Origin: Chloroflexota bacterium
GTDB lineage: Bacteria; Chloroflexota; Chloroflexia; Chloroflexales; Roseiflexaceae
DNA: 52,193 bases
Assembly (NCBI GenBank): GCA_018969485.1
Contig: JAGWYG010000016.1
Coordinates: 1 to 52,193 of the forward strand
Reading direction: 5' to 3'
In this document: positions 32,183 to 41,382 of the stretch, one piece after another
Position numbering within the stretch: position 1 is the first letter of the stretch
Layout of the letters: every line of letters begins with the position of its first letter
The notes under the pieces: generated by a model
Database searches by the model: none
What the model was told of the DNA's origin: nothing
The model's input: the letters and a program-made list of their open reading frames with translations, nothing else
Program-made: the position numbers and the translations under genes

Positions 32183-33595
32183 ATGGATCACGACACGCAC
32201 GGACCCAGCCGCTTCGGACGTCGCTCGTTCCTGCGCGCGCTGCTCGCCGGCGGCGGCGCAGCGCTGCTGGCCGCCTGCGGCCAGGCTGCAACCCCCGCCG
32301 CCCCGACGGCCGCGCCGGCCGAGCCCGCCGCCCCGCCCACCATCGAGCCGGTCTCCGGCCCGGTGACGCTCACCTGGTCGAATCGCTACTCGACCGCGAC
32401 CACCCAGGAGATCCTGCCGCTGATGGTCGGCGAGTTCGAGAAGCAGTACCCCAACATCAAGGTCGACTACGAGAACCCGGGGGTGGGTGATGCGTATGTC
32501 GAGGGCTTGCTGGCCAAGATCGCCGGCGGCAATCCGCCCGACGTCGCCACGCTCTACGAGCCGCCCGCCGAGTTCGCCGCCCGCGGCTCGCTGCTGGCGA
32601 TCGACGACTACATGGCCTCGGCGGCGACTGCCAAGGCCGATGCGTTCTACCCCTCGGTGCTCAAGTCGACGCAGTGGCAGGGCAAGACCTATGGCCTGCC
32701 GTCGTCGGCCGGCGCCGGCGCGATCTACACCAACACCGCCATGCTCACCGCTGCCGGCGTCTCCGCCGACCGCGACGCCTTCCCGAAGACCTGGGATGAC
32801 CTCAAGGCGCTGTCGGGACAGTTCGTCACCGCCGAGAACGGCGAGGTGCAGCAGGCCGGCTTCGTGCCGTTCGTCGGCAACAGCTGGCTGTATCCCGCCT
32901 GGTCGGCGATGAACGGTGGCCAGATCTACGATTCTGCCGCCAACGCCTACCGGATCGACAGCGACCAGAACGTCGAGTGGATCGAGTACTGGGTCAAGTG
33001 GCTCGATGACCAGTACGGCGGCAACCTGGAGCAGCTGACCATCGCCGGCAACTGGGCCGGCACCTACCCCGACAGCGCATTCCACCTCGGCCGCGCCGCG
33101 ATGGCCACCGAGGGCAGCTGGGCCTCGACCGACGCCGAGATTCCGTTCGACTGGGAGGTCATGCGCTTCCCGGTCGGCCCGAGCGGCAGCAAGTCGTTCA
33201 CCGCCTTCTGGCCCAACTGGTGGGTCATCCCCCAGGGCGCCAAGCAGCCCGAGGCCGCCTTCCAGTTCATCGAGTTCGTCGCCACCCGCGGCTGGGAGAT
33301 CTGGTACCAGTACATCATGGACACGCCGTCGTGGCGTGGCTTCCCACCCTCGGTGCTCACGACCAAGCTGGTCACCCAGACCAGCCCCGAGCGGGCGCAG
33401 AATGTCAACGCGTTCTTCGCGAATTACCTCGAGGATGCCGTCGAGATGTGGACCTCGCCGGTCGAGACGTTCGCGCAGGACACGCTGACGGCGGCCATCG
33501 ACGAAGTGCTGAACAAGCGCAAGTCGGCGAAGGATGCGCTGGCCGAGGCCCAGGCGACGTGTCAGGCCAAGCTCGACGAGACGCTCAAGGGTTGA
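32183..33595 (+). CDS. ABC transporter sugar-binding lipoprotein
   Basis: 470 residues, extracellular solute-binding protein family 1. The N-terminus has a twin-arginine-like RRSFLRALL and a lipobox LLAAC with Cys32, so it is probably exported and lipid-anchored. A Pro/Ala linker precedes the mature domain (VTLTWSNRYSTATTQEILPLMVGEFEKQYPNIKV). FWPNWWVIPQGAKQPEAAFQF is typical of sugar-binding proteins near the C-terminus. GGAGGG upstream of ATG 32183. Partner permeases follow directly. Confidence 0.92.
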   Translation: MDHDTHGPSRFGRRSFLRALLAGGGAALLAACGQAATPAAPTAAPAEPAAPPTIEPVSGPVTLTWSNRYSTATTQEILPLMVGEFEKQYPNIKVDYENPGVGDAYVEGLLAKIAGGNPPDVATLYEPPAEFAARGSLLAIDDYMASAATAKADAFYPSVLKSTQWQGKTYGLPSSAGAGAIYTNTAMLTAAGVSADRDAFPKTWDDLKALSGQFVTAENGEVQQAGFVPFVGNSWLYPAWSAMNGGQIYDSAANAYRIDSDQNVEWIEYWVKWLDDQYGGNLEQLTIAGNWAGTYPDSAFHLGRAAMATEGSWASTDAEIPFDWEVMRFPVGPSGSKSFTAFWPNWWVIPQGAKQPEAAFQFIEFVATRGWEIWYQYIMDTPSWRGFPPSVLTTKLVTQTSPERAQNVNAFFANYLEDAVEMWTSPVETFAQDTLTAAIDEVLNKRKSAKDALAEAQATCQAKLDETLKG

Positions 33596-33602
33596 CCAGC
33601 TT

Positions 33603-33638
33603 CAGCGGGGGTGGCCGGCGTGCCGGCCATCCCCGCTG
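33603..33638 (+). promoter_or_regulatory. Intercistronic hairpin after the binding-protein gene
   Basis: CAGCGGGGGTGGCCGGC and CCGGCCATCCCCGCTG form a ~16-bp stem with one G-T pair and a 3-base loop, seven bases after the stop of the binding-protein gene and before the permease ribosome site. Such hairpins, as in malE-malF, protect the upstream mRNA and raise binding protein over permease levels; the same role is inferred here. Confidence 0.75.
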
Positions 33639-33656
33639 CCGGGAAGGAGCCGGATC

Positions 33657-34616
33657 ATGGCATCGATCACGCCGGCCGACCAGCCGCCCGTGGCGCGGCG
33701 CGCGCCACGGATCAGCAAGCAACTGCGGCGCGATCTTCAGGCCTACCTGTTCCTCGCGCCGTGGCTCTTCTCGCTGCTGGCATTCACCGCGTATCCGATG
33801 TTCGCGTCGTTCTATTTCTCGCTCACCAAGTACAGCATCCTGAACCCGCCGCGCTGGATCGGGGCGGATAACTTCGTCACGATGTTCACCAACGATCCGC
33901 TGTACTGGAAGGCGGTGGCCAACACCGCCTACTACACATTCGTGTCGGTGCCGCTCAGCATCGTGGTGGCGCTGGGGCTGGCGCTGCTGCTCAACCAGCG
34001 GGCGCGGGGCATCGGCATCTACCGGACGATCTACTATCTGCCGAGCCTGATGCCGGTGGTGGCGAGTACGCTGCTCTGGCTCGTGCTGCTCGATCCGCGG
34101 CTGGGCCTGGTGAATATCGGGCTGCAGGCGCTCGGGCTGCCCAAGCTCGGCTGGCTCAGCAGCGCCGACTGGTCCAAGCCGGGCATCATCCTGATGTCGC
34201 TGTGGACTGGGACCGGCTCGGCGATGCTGATCTTCCTGGCGGGCCTGAAGGACGTGCCGTCGTCGCTGCTCGAGGCGGCGATGATCGATGGCGCCAACGG
34301 CTGGCAGCGCCTGCGCCACGTCACCATCCCGCTGCTGACGCCGACGATCTTCTTCAACCTGATCATGAGCATCATCGCCTCGTTCCAGGTGTTCGGGCCG
34401 GCATATGTCGCCGGCGATGGCGGCGCGCGGCAGGCCGGGCCACTCAATTCGCTGCTGATGTACATGCTGCTGATCTATCGCAATGCCTTCCGCTTCTTCG
34501 AGATGGGCTACGCCTCGGCGCTGGCACTGGTGATGTTCATCGTCCTGGTGGCCCTCACGCTGGTGGTGGTGCGCTCGTCGGACTCCTGGGTGCATTACGA
34601 GGTCGGCCGACGTTGA
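33657..34616 (+). CDS. ABC sugar permease, MalF/UgpA type
   Basis: 319 residues, six helices. Cytoplasmic basic N-terminus, first helix AYLFLAPWLFSLLAFTAYPM, and the EAA loop LLEAAMIDGANGWQRLRHVTIPLLTPT (~205-230) that contacts the ATPase. Start at 33657 with AAGGAG upstream. Forms a heterodimer with the next product. No ATPase gene in this operon, so a shared MsmX-like ATPase is presumably used. Confidence 0.93.
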   Translation: MASITPADQPPVARRAPRISKQLRRDLQAYLFLAPWLFSLLAFTAYPMFASFYFSLTKYSILNPPRWIGADNFVTMFTNDPLYWKAVANTAYYTFVSVPLSIVVALGLALLLNQRARGIGIYRTIYYLPSLMPVVASTLLWLVLLDPRLGLVNIGLQALGLPKLGWLSSADWSKPGIILMSLWTGTGSAMLIFLAGLKDVPSSLLEAAMIDGANGWQRLRHVTIPLLTPTIFFNLIMSIIASFQVFGPAYVAGDGGARQAGPLNSLLMYMLLIYRNAFRFFEMGYASALALVMFIVLVALTLVVVRSSDSWVHYEVGRR

Positions 34617-34634
34617 ACCATCCGGGAGGTGCGT

Positions 34635-35513
34635 ATGACCGCGCATGAGATCGCCGCACAGGTCCGGCGGCAGCGACTGCTCTACCGCACCCTGGCGGGC
34701 GTCCTCGCGCATCTGGCGCTGAGCGGCGTGGCGGTGCTGTTCGTCGTGCCGTTCGCCTGGCTGATCGTGACATCGCTCAAGCCGCTCAACCAGGTCTTCA
34801 CCGATCCGCTGGTGTGGCTGCCCGATCCGGTGATGTGGGTCAACTACAGCGAGGCGCTGACCAGCCCGGCGTTTCCCTTCCTGCGGCTGCTGGGCAACAC
34901 GGTGGTCTACGCCGTCGCCTCGACGGCCGGGACGATCGTCTCGGCGGTGGTGGTCGCCTATGCCTTCGCGCGCCTCGAGTTCCGTGGCCGCGACCTGCTC
35001 TTCGGCATCACGCTGGCGACGATGATGCTGCCGGGGATCGTGACGCTCATCCCGACGTACCTGCTGTTCCGCTGGCTCGGCTGGATCGGCACCTACCTGC
35101 CGCTGGTCGTGCCGCTGTGGTTCGGCAGCGCGTTCAATATCTTCCTGCTGCGGCAATTCATGATGACCATCCCGGTGGACCTCACCGACGCGGCACGCAT
35201 CGACGGCGCCGGTGATTTCACCACGCTCTGGGCGATCATGGTGCCGCTGATCAAGCCGGCCCTGCTGGTGGTCGGGCTGTTCCAGTTCATGGCATCGTGG
35301 AATGATTTTTTTGGCCCCCTGATCTATCTCGACGAGGCCAGCGAGTATCCGCTCGTGCTCGGCCTCTATGCGTTCCGGACACGCTTCGGTGTGCAGTGGC
35401 ACCTGATCATGGCCGCATCGCTGGTCGTCACCTTTCCGATCATCGCGCTGTTCTTCGCGGCACAGCGCTATTTCATCGAGGGCGTGACGATGAGTGGACT
35501 GAAGGGGAGCTGA
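34635..35513 (+). CDS. ABC sugar permease, MalG/UgpE type
   Basis: 292 residues, six helices. VPFAWLIVTSLKPLNQVF near the N-terminus and the EAA loop DLTDAARIDGAGDFTTLWAIMVPLIKPAL (~180-208) are family marks; ends in FFAAQRYFIEGVTMSGLKG as usual. ATG 34635 has GGGAGG five bases upstream, better than the in-frame GTG at 34629. Confidence 0.94.
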   Translation: MTAHEIAAQVRRQRLLYRTLAGVLAHLALSGVAVLFVVPFAWLIVTSLKPLNQVFTDPLVWLPDPVMWVNYSEALTSPAFPFLRLLGNTVVYAVASTAGTIVSAVVVAYAFARLEFRGRDLLFGITLATMMLPGIVTLIPTYLLFRWLGWIGTYLPLVVPLWFGSAFNIFLLRQFMMTIPVDLTDAARIDGAGDFTTLWAIMVPLIKPALLVVGLFQFMASWNDFFGPLIYLDEASEYPLVLGLYAFRTRFGVQWHLIMAASLVVTFPIIALFFAAQRYFIEGVTMSGLKGS

Positions 35514-35541
35514 CTTCGGCGTCAACGCGTGCAGGAGAACA

Positions 35542-36660
35542 ATGCTCATGGCTCAATCCACCATTCGCATCGGCATCGTCGGCTGCGGCAGCGTGATGCG
35601 CGGGCCGTACACCAATCAGATCAAGCGCATGCTCGCCGCCGGCGCGGCGATCGAGGTCACCGCCGCCAGCGATGTCGATCCGCTGCGGCGCAGCATCGCC
35701 GAAGACCGCTTCGGCGAGATCCTGTTCTCGACCAATTACCGCGAGGTCGTCGAATCGCCCGACGTGGACCTCGTGCTGGTGCTGACGTCGATGCAGCAGC
35801 ACGGCGAGATCACGCGTGCGGCGCTCGAGGCCGGCAAGCACGTGCTGGTCGAGAAGCCGATGTCGACGTCGCTGAGCGAGGCGGCCGAGCTGGTCGAGCT
35901 GGCGAAGCGCAGCAAGGGCCTGCTGGTGCCGGCGCCGCATGTAGTGCTGAGCCCGACGTTCCAGGAGATGTCGCGGCGGATCCACCGTGGCGAGATCGGC
36001 CAGGTGCTGCAGGCGCGCGCGATCTACGGCTGGAACGGCCCGTCGTGGGGCAAGTGGTTCTACAGCCCGGGCGGCGGCTCGATGTTCGACCTGGGCGTGT
36101 ATAACGTGACCAGCCTGACGGCCCTGCTCGGGCCGGCGCAGCGCGTGACGGCGATGACCGGCATCGCGCGGCCGGAGCGGATCGTGGACGGCGAGCCGAT
36201 GAAGGTCAACGCCGAGGATACGGCCCACATCCTGATCGATTTCGGCCGCGACGTGTTTGCGGTGGTCACCACCGGCTTCACGATGCAGCGGTATCGCTGC
36301 CCGGCGATCGAGATCTATGGCAGCGCGGGCACCATCCAGATGCTCGGCGACGACTGGGACCCCGAGGGGTTCGAGCTGTGGCGCAACGATGTCGGCGCGT
36401 GGCAGCTGTTCGACGAGACGCGCCCCGACTGGCCGTGGACCGATGGGCTGCGCCACATGGTGGAGTGCATCCAGCAGGGGCAGCGGCCGATCATCACGCC
36501 GGAACATGGCTATCATGTGCTCGAGATCATGCTCAAGGCGGGCGAGGCGGGCCGTACCGGCCAGGCGTTGCCGATCGAGAGCCGCTTCACGCCGCCGAGC
36601 TTCCTCGCCGCCGGCGAGCGCGTCGCGGCGCACCTGGTCCACGATCCCGACAACCAGTGA
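35542..36660 (+). CDS. Gfo/Idh/MocA family oxidoreductase
   Basis: 372 residues. Rossmann start RIGIVGCGSVMRGPY (~8-22), the conserved EKPMSTSLSEAAELVELA (~103-120), and GGGSMFDLGVYNV in the catalytic domain, where the tyrosine replaces the common histidine. NAD(P)-dependent oxidation of a sugar or inositol derivative is expected. Start 35542 or 35548: AGGAGA lies 4 or 10 bases upstream. Downstream of the transporter, so it likely acts on the imported sugar. Confidence 0.88.
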   Translation: MLMAQSTIRIGIVGCGSVMRGPYTNQIKRMLAAGAAIEVTAASDVDPLRRSIAEDRFGEILFSTNYREVVESPDVDLVLVLTSMQQHGEITRAALEAGKHVLVEKPMSTSLSEAAELVELAKRSKGLLVPAPHVVLSPTFQEMSRRIHRGEIGQVLQARAIYGWNGPSWGKWFYSPGGGSMFDLGVYNVTSLTALLGPAQRVTAMTGIARPERIVDGEPMKVNAEDTAHILIDFGRDVFAVVTTGFTMQRYRCPAIEIYGSAGTIQMLGDDWDPEGFELWRNDVGAWQLFDETRPDWPWTDGLRHMVECIQQGQRPIITPEHGYHVLEIMLKAGEAGRTGQALPIESRFTPPSFLAAGERVAAHLVHDPDNQ

Positions 36661-36675
36661 TGCGGCGATGATGCT

Positions 36676-36709
36676 GCGGGGCGTCGCCCGGCCTGTGGCT
36701 GCGCCCCGC
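36676..36709 (+). promoter_or_regulatory. Hairpin upstream of the SDR gene
   Basis: GCGGGGCG (36676-36683) and CGCCCCGC (36702-36709) are perfectly complementary around an 18-base loop, ending next to the GAGGAG ribosome site of the following gene. No T-run. Probably an mRNA processing or stability element. Confidence 0.45.
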
Positions 36710-36723
36710 GAGGAGCGACATGC

Positions 36724-37572
36724 ATGACGATCCTGATCACTGGCGCGAGCGGCTATGTGACGGCGGCGGTGGCTGCAGACCTGGCCCACGATCACGCGGT
36801 GCGGCTGGTGGGCCGGCGCCCGCCGGCGGCGCTCGGCCGGCCGGTGCCGGCCGGCGCACACTTCATGGCGGGCGATCTGGCGCAGCGCGAGGACGCGCGC
36901 CGTGCCGTCGCGGGGGTCGATGCGATCGTGCACATCGGCGCGGATAACTGGATCTCGCCGGACACGTTTCGCAACAATGCGCTGAGCACGTATTACCTGC
37001 TCGAGGCCGCCGCCGAGGTGGGGGTGCGTCGGGTGGTGTTCGCCTCGAGCAACTGTGCGCTCGGCCATTGCGCCAGGCCGGCCGGCGTGCCGTTCGTGCC
37101 GCAGCGGTTTCCGATCGATGAGCAGCACCCGGCCGACGTGACCGACAACTATGGCCTGTCGAAGCAGGTCAACGAGCAGACGGCCGCTGCCTTCGCGCGA
37201 TCGCATCAGATCGACACGATCGCGCTGCGCCTGGCGTGGTGCTGGGGCGCCGGGGAGCTGCGGGCGCGGCTCGCGCGCGCGCATGCGCCGGACGACGGTG
37301 TGGGCGGGTTCTGGGCGTATGTCGATATGCGGGATGTAGCCCAGGCGTTTCGCAAGGCGCTCGCGGCGCCGCTGCCGGCGCAGGCTGCGTGTCGCGCGTT
37401 CTACATCAACGCCGCCGATACCTTCGCCGACCTGCCCTCGGCCGAGCTCGTCGAGCGCTACTACCCGGCGCTCGCCACATCGCACCAGCTCGACGGCCAC
37501 GAGTCGTTCTTCAGCTGGCGCGCCGCCGAGGCGGCGTTCGGCTACCGGCCGGAGTACTCCTGGCGCGCGTAA
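36724..37572 (+). CDS. NAD-dependent sugar epimerase/dehydratase (extended SDR)
   Basis: 282 residues. Cofactor motif TGASGYVTAAV (~6-16), catalytic YGLSK (Tyr-x3-Lys, ~141-145), FASSNCALGH with the catalytic Ser region. Resembles sugar epimerases and uronate dehydrogenase-like SDRs. ATG at 36724 with GAGGAG upstream. Last gene of the sugar operon; convergent with the next gene 27 bases away. The bases between (37573-37599) hold only a weak GGCGGC/GCCGCC stem. Confidence 0.85.
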   Translation: MTILITGASGYVTAAVAADLAHDHAVRLVGRRPPAALGRPVPAGAHFMAGDLAQREDARRAVAGVDAIVHIGADNWISPDTFRNNALSTYYLLEAAAEVGVRRVVFASSNCALGHCARPAGVPFVPQRFPIDEQHPADVTDNYGLSKQVNEQTAAAFARSHQIDTIALRLAWCWGAGELRARLARAHAPDDGVGGFWAYVDMRDVAQAFRKALAAPLPAQAACRAFYINAADTFADLPSAELVERYYPALATSHQLDGHESFFSWRAAEAAFGYRPEYSWRA

Positions 37573-37599
37573 TGCACGGTGTCCGTCGGCGGCGGGGCG

Positions 37600-38742
37600 T
37601 CAGCCTGCCGCCGGCCGGCACAGGGCGGTGCTGGCGAAGCGCTGCAGTGCCGTCGCATCGATGCTGACGGCTGCTCCCCGGCGGGCGGCCAGCGCGGCGT
37701 CGATGACCGGACGGTGCGCGGGCCAGGCCAGCCGGCCCCAGCGCGCGCCGGCGTCCTTCGACAGGATCAGGCCGTGGTGTGCCGCTGCAACGCGGCACAG
37801 GTTCAGCGTGACGTAGACCGGCTCGGCGGCGATGCGCGCCGGCGCGTCGGCGACATCGCCATCGATCGCATCGAGGTAGTCGGCCCACGGCACCACCGGC
37901 AGCACACGGCGGGCATCATCGCCCCAGACCGTCAGACCGCGCGCCCGGGCCACCGTGATGTGAGCCGCCAGGTCGGGATCGACGCGCACCGCCGGCGCCG
38001 ATCCCGGCGGCACGCCATCGGCCAGTTGCTGCAGCGTCAGGGTGCGCCACGTCTCGCCATAGTGCAGTTCGAACGGCGCGGGATGCCGCCATGGCTGAAG
38101 CTGGTCGGTCGTGATGACCGAGAGCTCGAGCGGCTGCGGCGCGCCCGAGGTGGCGAGCAGCAGTTGCGCCAGCGCCCGGCGCTGTCCGTCCCCGAGCGCC
38201 GCATCGGCCACCACCAGCACGTCGAGGTCGCTGTGGGCCGGGTGGACGCCACCGAGCGCCACCGAGCCATGGACGATCACCGAGCGCAGCGCGGCGCCGA
38301 GGATCTGCCGGCAGCCATTGGCCAGCAGCGCACACTGGGTCGTCAGCATCGCCGGCGGCGCTGCGTGCAGCGGCCGGCCCAGCCAGTGCCCGGCGGCGCC
38401 GTCGGCCACCATGCCACCCCGACGCCGCAGCCAGCCGTCGGCTGGTGCGCGCAGCCAGCAGGCGCCGTGCTGGCCGGCCAGCGCCAGCGCTGCCTCGAAG
38501 AGCACGCCGCCGATGCCGTCGCCGCGCGCTGCCGGCGCCACCACCAGCCCGTGGAGCAGCGCCGCGTCGCCATCGAACCCGAGCATGGCGCCGCCGACGA
38601 TCTGACCAGCCGCGCGCGCGACCAGCAGGGCCGGCGGCGCGGCATGGCCGGCCGCTGGCATGCCCTCGGCGGCCATCAGCGCCGCAAGCGGCGCCAGATC
38701 AGCGTCGCCGCCACGGGCGATCACGACTCCGCCCGGCATCAT
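37600..38742 (-). CDS. GNAT acetyltransferase - aminoglycoside-type nucleotidyltransferase fusion
   Basis: 380 residues. N-terminal GNAT fold (~1-115): LLHGLVVAPAARGDGIGGVLFEAAL is the acetyl-CoA loop. The C-terminal part (~130-375) is ANT/AadA-like: SVIVHGSVALGG and HSDLDVLVVAD give the GS...DxD nucleotidyltransferase motif, and the DUF4111-like helical domain ends in the usual LNLCRV...LSKDAGARW. Known AadA proteins adenylylate aminoglycosides, but a GNAT fusion suggests other substrates. Start at 38742 avoids overlap with the regulator; the longer frame (38796) overlaps it. No clear ribosome site. Confidence 0.75.
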   Translation of the reverse strand: MMPGGVVIARGGDADLAPLAALMAAEGMPAAGHAAPPALLVARAAGQIVGGAMLGFDGDAALLHGLVVAPAARGDGIGGVLFEAALALAGQHGACWLRAPADGWLRRRGGMVADGAAGHWLGRPLHAAPPAMLTTQCALLANGCRQILGAALRSVIVHGSVALGGVHPAHSDLDVLVVADAALGDGQRRALAQLLLATSGAPQPLELSVITTDQLQPWRHPAPFELHYGETWRTLTLQQLADGVPPGSAPAVRVDPDLAAHITVARARGLTVWGDDARRVLPVVPWADYLDAIDGDVADAPARIAAEPVYVTLNLCRVAAAHHGLILSKDAGARWGRLAWPAHRPVIDAALAARRGAAVSIDATALQRFASTALCRPAAG

Positions 38743-38765
38743 GCCCGCATCCGCCGCATGCGGGC
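38743..38765 (-). promoter_or_regulatory. Hairpin covering the GNAT-ANT translation start
   Basis: GCCCGCAT and ATGCGGGC, perfect 8-bp arms with a 7-base loop, lie between the regulator stop (38768) and the GNAT-ANT start (38742) on the minus strand. The initiating ATG follows the stem directly. It could attenuate transcription or hide the start. Confidence 0.5.
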
Positions 38766-38767
38766 GC

Positions 38768-39448
38768 TCAGAGCAGCCCCAGCTTGCGCGCCTCATTCAC
38801 CGCCACCCGGCGATTCGTCGCGCCAACCGCCTTCAACACATGCTCGACATGCTTGCACGCCGTGCGGTACTGAATCCCCAGGTGCGCCGCGATCTGCTGG
38901 TTCGTCAAGCCCTTGTCGAGTAACCGCAGCACCTCAACCTGACGATCCGACAGGAGCGTCCGGTGCGGTGCGTCTCCGCCCAGTTCGGCAAGCTGCTCGG
39001 CGGTGAAGCCCAGACGTCCATGATGCACCGCGCGCAGCACATCGATGATCTGATCCGATGAGCCGTCCTTGCTGAGGAACCCCACCGCACCTTCCTGCGC
39101 CACCGTTCGCAGCCACTGCTGCTCGGGCGCCGATGTGAACATCACCACCGCGACATTCGGATTCGATGCATGCAGCTCGTGCAGCAACGCCAGCCCGTGG
39201 CTGGCATCGGCCCGCTCGTCGCCGCTGCGACGCCGGATGCGCAGATCCAGCAGCACGATCGCCGATTCGAGCTGACGCAGGACGCTGTGCGCCTCCTCCG
39301 CGGTGCTCGCCGTGTGCATCGCACCAATCTCCGGCACCAACTGCAACAGACTGCGCATCGCATCGCCAATGAACCCGCTGTCGTCGACGACGAGCAGCTG
39401 ACTCGTGCCGATCTCTGATGCCGTCGATTCATCGATCATACGAGACAT
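38768..39448 (-). CDS. NarL/LuxR-type response regulator
   Basis: 226 residues. Receiver domain with acidic pair Asp22/Asp23, phosphoacceptor Asp68 (VLLDLR) and Lys127 (FLSKD). An insertion RIRRRSGDERADASHG after Asp68 lengthens loop 3. LuxR HTH at ~163-226: LSDRQVEVLRLLDKGLTNQQ, IAAHLGIQYRTACKHVEHVL. Lies 16 bases after the sensor kinase and transcribed with it. Targets unknown; the GNAT-ANT gene just downstream is in the same transcription direction. Confidence 0.93.
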   Translation of the reverse strand: MSRMIDESTASEIGTSQLLVVDDSGFIGDAMRSLLQLVPEIGAMHTASTAEEAHSVLRQLESAIVLLDLRIRRRSGDERADASHGLALLHELHASNPNVAVVMFTSAPEQQWLRTVAQEGAVGFLSKDGSSDQIIDVLRAVHHGRLGFTAEQLAELGGDAPHRTLLSDRQVEVLRLLDKGLTNQQIAAHLGIQYRTACKHVEHVLKAVGATNRRVAVNEARKLGLL

Positions 39449-39464
39449 CGCATTCTCTCCTCCC

Positions 39465-41234
39465 TCAGAGCGGGATCACGGCGCGAAACCGCGTGCCCGG
39501 CCGCAGGCCCTCGACCAGGAACGCTCCACCCAGATGTGCGACGCGCGCGCGCGCCGTCGCCAGTCCGAGCTGGCGGCGCACCGGCTGGCCAGTGCGCTGC
39601 GCCGGTTCTTCGCGAATGCCGACGCCGTCGTCGGTCACTGTCAGCACGACGTCGAGCGATGTGGCGCTCAGCTCGAGCCAGCAGTGCTGCGCCTCGGCAT
39701 GATCGCGCACATTGTTGAGCGCCGTTCGTGCCAACGAGAAGATCGTCTCCTGGATCGACTGTGGCACGTCGTCGAGCTCGGCCGAGATCCGGCAGGTATA
39801 GCGCGTCGCCCCCCCCGCGTTCATCTGGAACACCAGTCGTTCGAGGGCGCTCTCGAGGCTCTCGACGCTGAGATCGACCGGCTTGGCGCCATCGACAGTC
39901 TTGCGCAGCGTGCGCCCGAGCCCGACGCCCTGCGCGTGGATGGTGCCGAGCGCATCGCGCAGGCCGCCGGCATCGATGCGCCCCTCGGTCGTCTGGCGCA
40001 GCAGGGTGTAGAGCCGGATCTCGAGCGCCTTGCTCTCGGCCAGCGCACTGTCGTGCAGCTCCATCGCGATATCGTCGAGCGCGCGCTCGCGCAGCCGCTG
40101 CAGCTCGTCGAGCTGTTCGAGCAACTGACCGCGCAGCTCGTTCTTCTCCTCGAGCTCGGCGATGAGATCCGAGCCGGAGATCGCCAGCACCAGCCCGATC
40201 GGCATGATCGCGGCGACCGCCGTGACCAGATCGTAGGGCACGACGACGCGCAGGTTGGCGGCGCCGAGCGCCAGCACCAGGATGCTGCCGGCCAGGCTCC
40301 ACGACACCGCCATGATCCGCATCTGCCGCCGCTCGGTCTCGCTGCGCTGGTCGTTGTTCAGCAACTCGAGGGCGCCACGCACCAGGCTGGCGGCGAATCC
40401 GGTGGTGAGGAAAGCAACACTGGTGGCCTGCACCGGGAATTGCAGTCGCGCCATCTGCCGTATGCTGCTGAAATAGAACGTCAGCCCGAGCAGGACGCTG
40501 ATCGCGCTGCCGCTGCCGTAGATCACCGGCACCAGCCAGCGGTGCTGCTCCAGTAACGGCGACTTGCGCGGAAAGGCGAACGCCAGGTGCCACAATAGCG
40601 CGCCGAGCATGCCGTTGGGCGGCGAGCCCATCACCGCCGGGAAGATCGGCCGGTTGTAGAACCGGTCGACGTTGCCGTTGTGGCTGTGATAGAACGCGGT
40701 GTTGGCGGCGAATAGCATCACGAAGCCAATCAGCTGGCGCCCGGTATTGCGCGCCGAGGACAGCAGGATGTAGCCGCCGATGCTGAAGGTGATGCCGACC
40801 AGGAAGATGATGCCGTAGCCTTCGAGCAGATGGCTGAGATTGAAGGGCGTGATCGGGACAACGGTGCGCAGTTGCCGCCCGTCGGTGGTGACGACATCGT
40901 AGGTGACCGGCGCACCGATCGGCTGCGTCGCGTAGATCCGCGAGAACTCCATCGGATCCTGGCCGTTGATCGCGGTGATGTGCGTGTGCGGCCTGAGCCC
41001 GGCCTGCGGCCCCGGCCAGTGTCGCGGCACCTCGAAGCTCACGGTGTGCCCGCGCGTCGGATCGTACTGCCAGATGAACCCGCCGAAGCCCCGCCGGAAT
41101 GCGGTGCGGAACCGCGCCAGACCGATCACGCTCGCGATCAGCATCGCGATCGCCAGGAGTTGGTAGAGCCGTAGCGCGAACCGTCGCTGGGCGTCCGGCA
41201 TCGAAGGTGCGAAGGGCCGTCTGCTCGTCACCAC
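39465..41234 (-). CDS. PDZ-containing membrane sensor histidine kinase (NarX/HisKA_3 type)
   Basis: About 589 residues. One helix (LYQLLAIAMLIASVIGLARF) precedes an extracytoplasmic PDZ-like segment (GLRPHTHITAINGQDPMEFS), then about six to eight membrane helices, a dimerisation helix with the phospho-His in DIAMELHDSALAESKALEIR, and a HATPase_c domain (ALNNVRDHAEAQ, TVTDDGVGIRE, GLATARARV). Start is uncertain: a GTG at 41234 is downstream of the likely -10 box; an ATG at 41201 is an alternative, and the longest frame (41414) starts upstream of that promoter. Paired with the regulator at 38768. Confidence 0.85.
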   Translation of the reverse strand: MVTSRRPFAPSMPDAQRRFALRLYQLLAIAMLIASVIGLARFRTAFRRGFGGFIWQYDPTRGHTVSFEVPRHWPGPQAGLRPHTHITAINGQDPMEFSRIYATQPIGAPVTYDVVTTDGRQLRTVVPITPFNLSHLLEGYGIIFLVGITFSIGGYILLSSARNTGRQLIGFVMLFAANTAFYHSHNGNVDRFYNRPIFPAVMGSPPNGMLGALLWHLAFAFPRKSPLLEQHRWLVPVIYGSGSAISVLLGLTFYFSSIRQMARLQFPVQATSVAFLTTGFAASLVRGALELLNNDQRSETERRQMRIMAVSWSLAGSILVLALGAANLRVVVPYDLVTAVAAIMPIGLVLAISGSDLIAELEEKNELRGQLLEQLDELQRLRERALDDIAMELHDSALAESKALEIRLYTLLRQTTEGRIDAGGLRDALGTIHAQGVGLGRTLRKTVDGAKPVDLSVESLESALERLVFQMNAGGATRYTCRISAELDDVPQSIQETIFSLARTALNNVRDHAEAQHCWLELSATSLDVVLTVTDDGVGIREEPAQRTGQPVRRQLGLATARARVAHLGGAFLVEGLRPGTRFRAVIPL

Positions 41235-41340
41235 GCCCGCCAATCTCTCCAGCGCCGCTCTTCGTGCAGATACCCACAACAACGCACGTATCTGCCAGTC
41301 GAAGATGACACCGCGTGCCTGAACACTCGCTTCCCCGCAA

Positions 41341-41369
41341 AGTATAGCATGATCAGGTGCCTGAGACAA
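41341..41369 (-). promoter_or_regulatory. Promoter of the sensor kinase operon
   Basis: On the minus strand TTGTCT (41369-41364), 17-base spacer and TATACT (41346-41341). The mRNA would start near 41334, which rules out translation of the longest kinase frame. Confidence 0.55.
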
Positions 41370-41382
41370 TGCACGAATGGCA

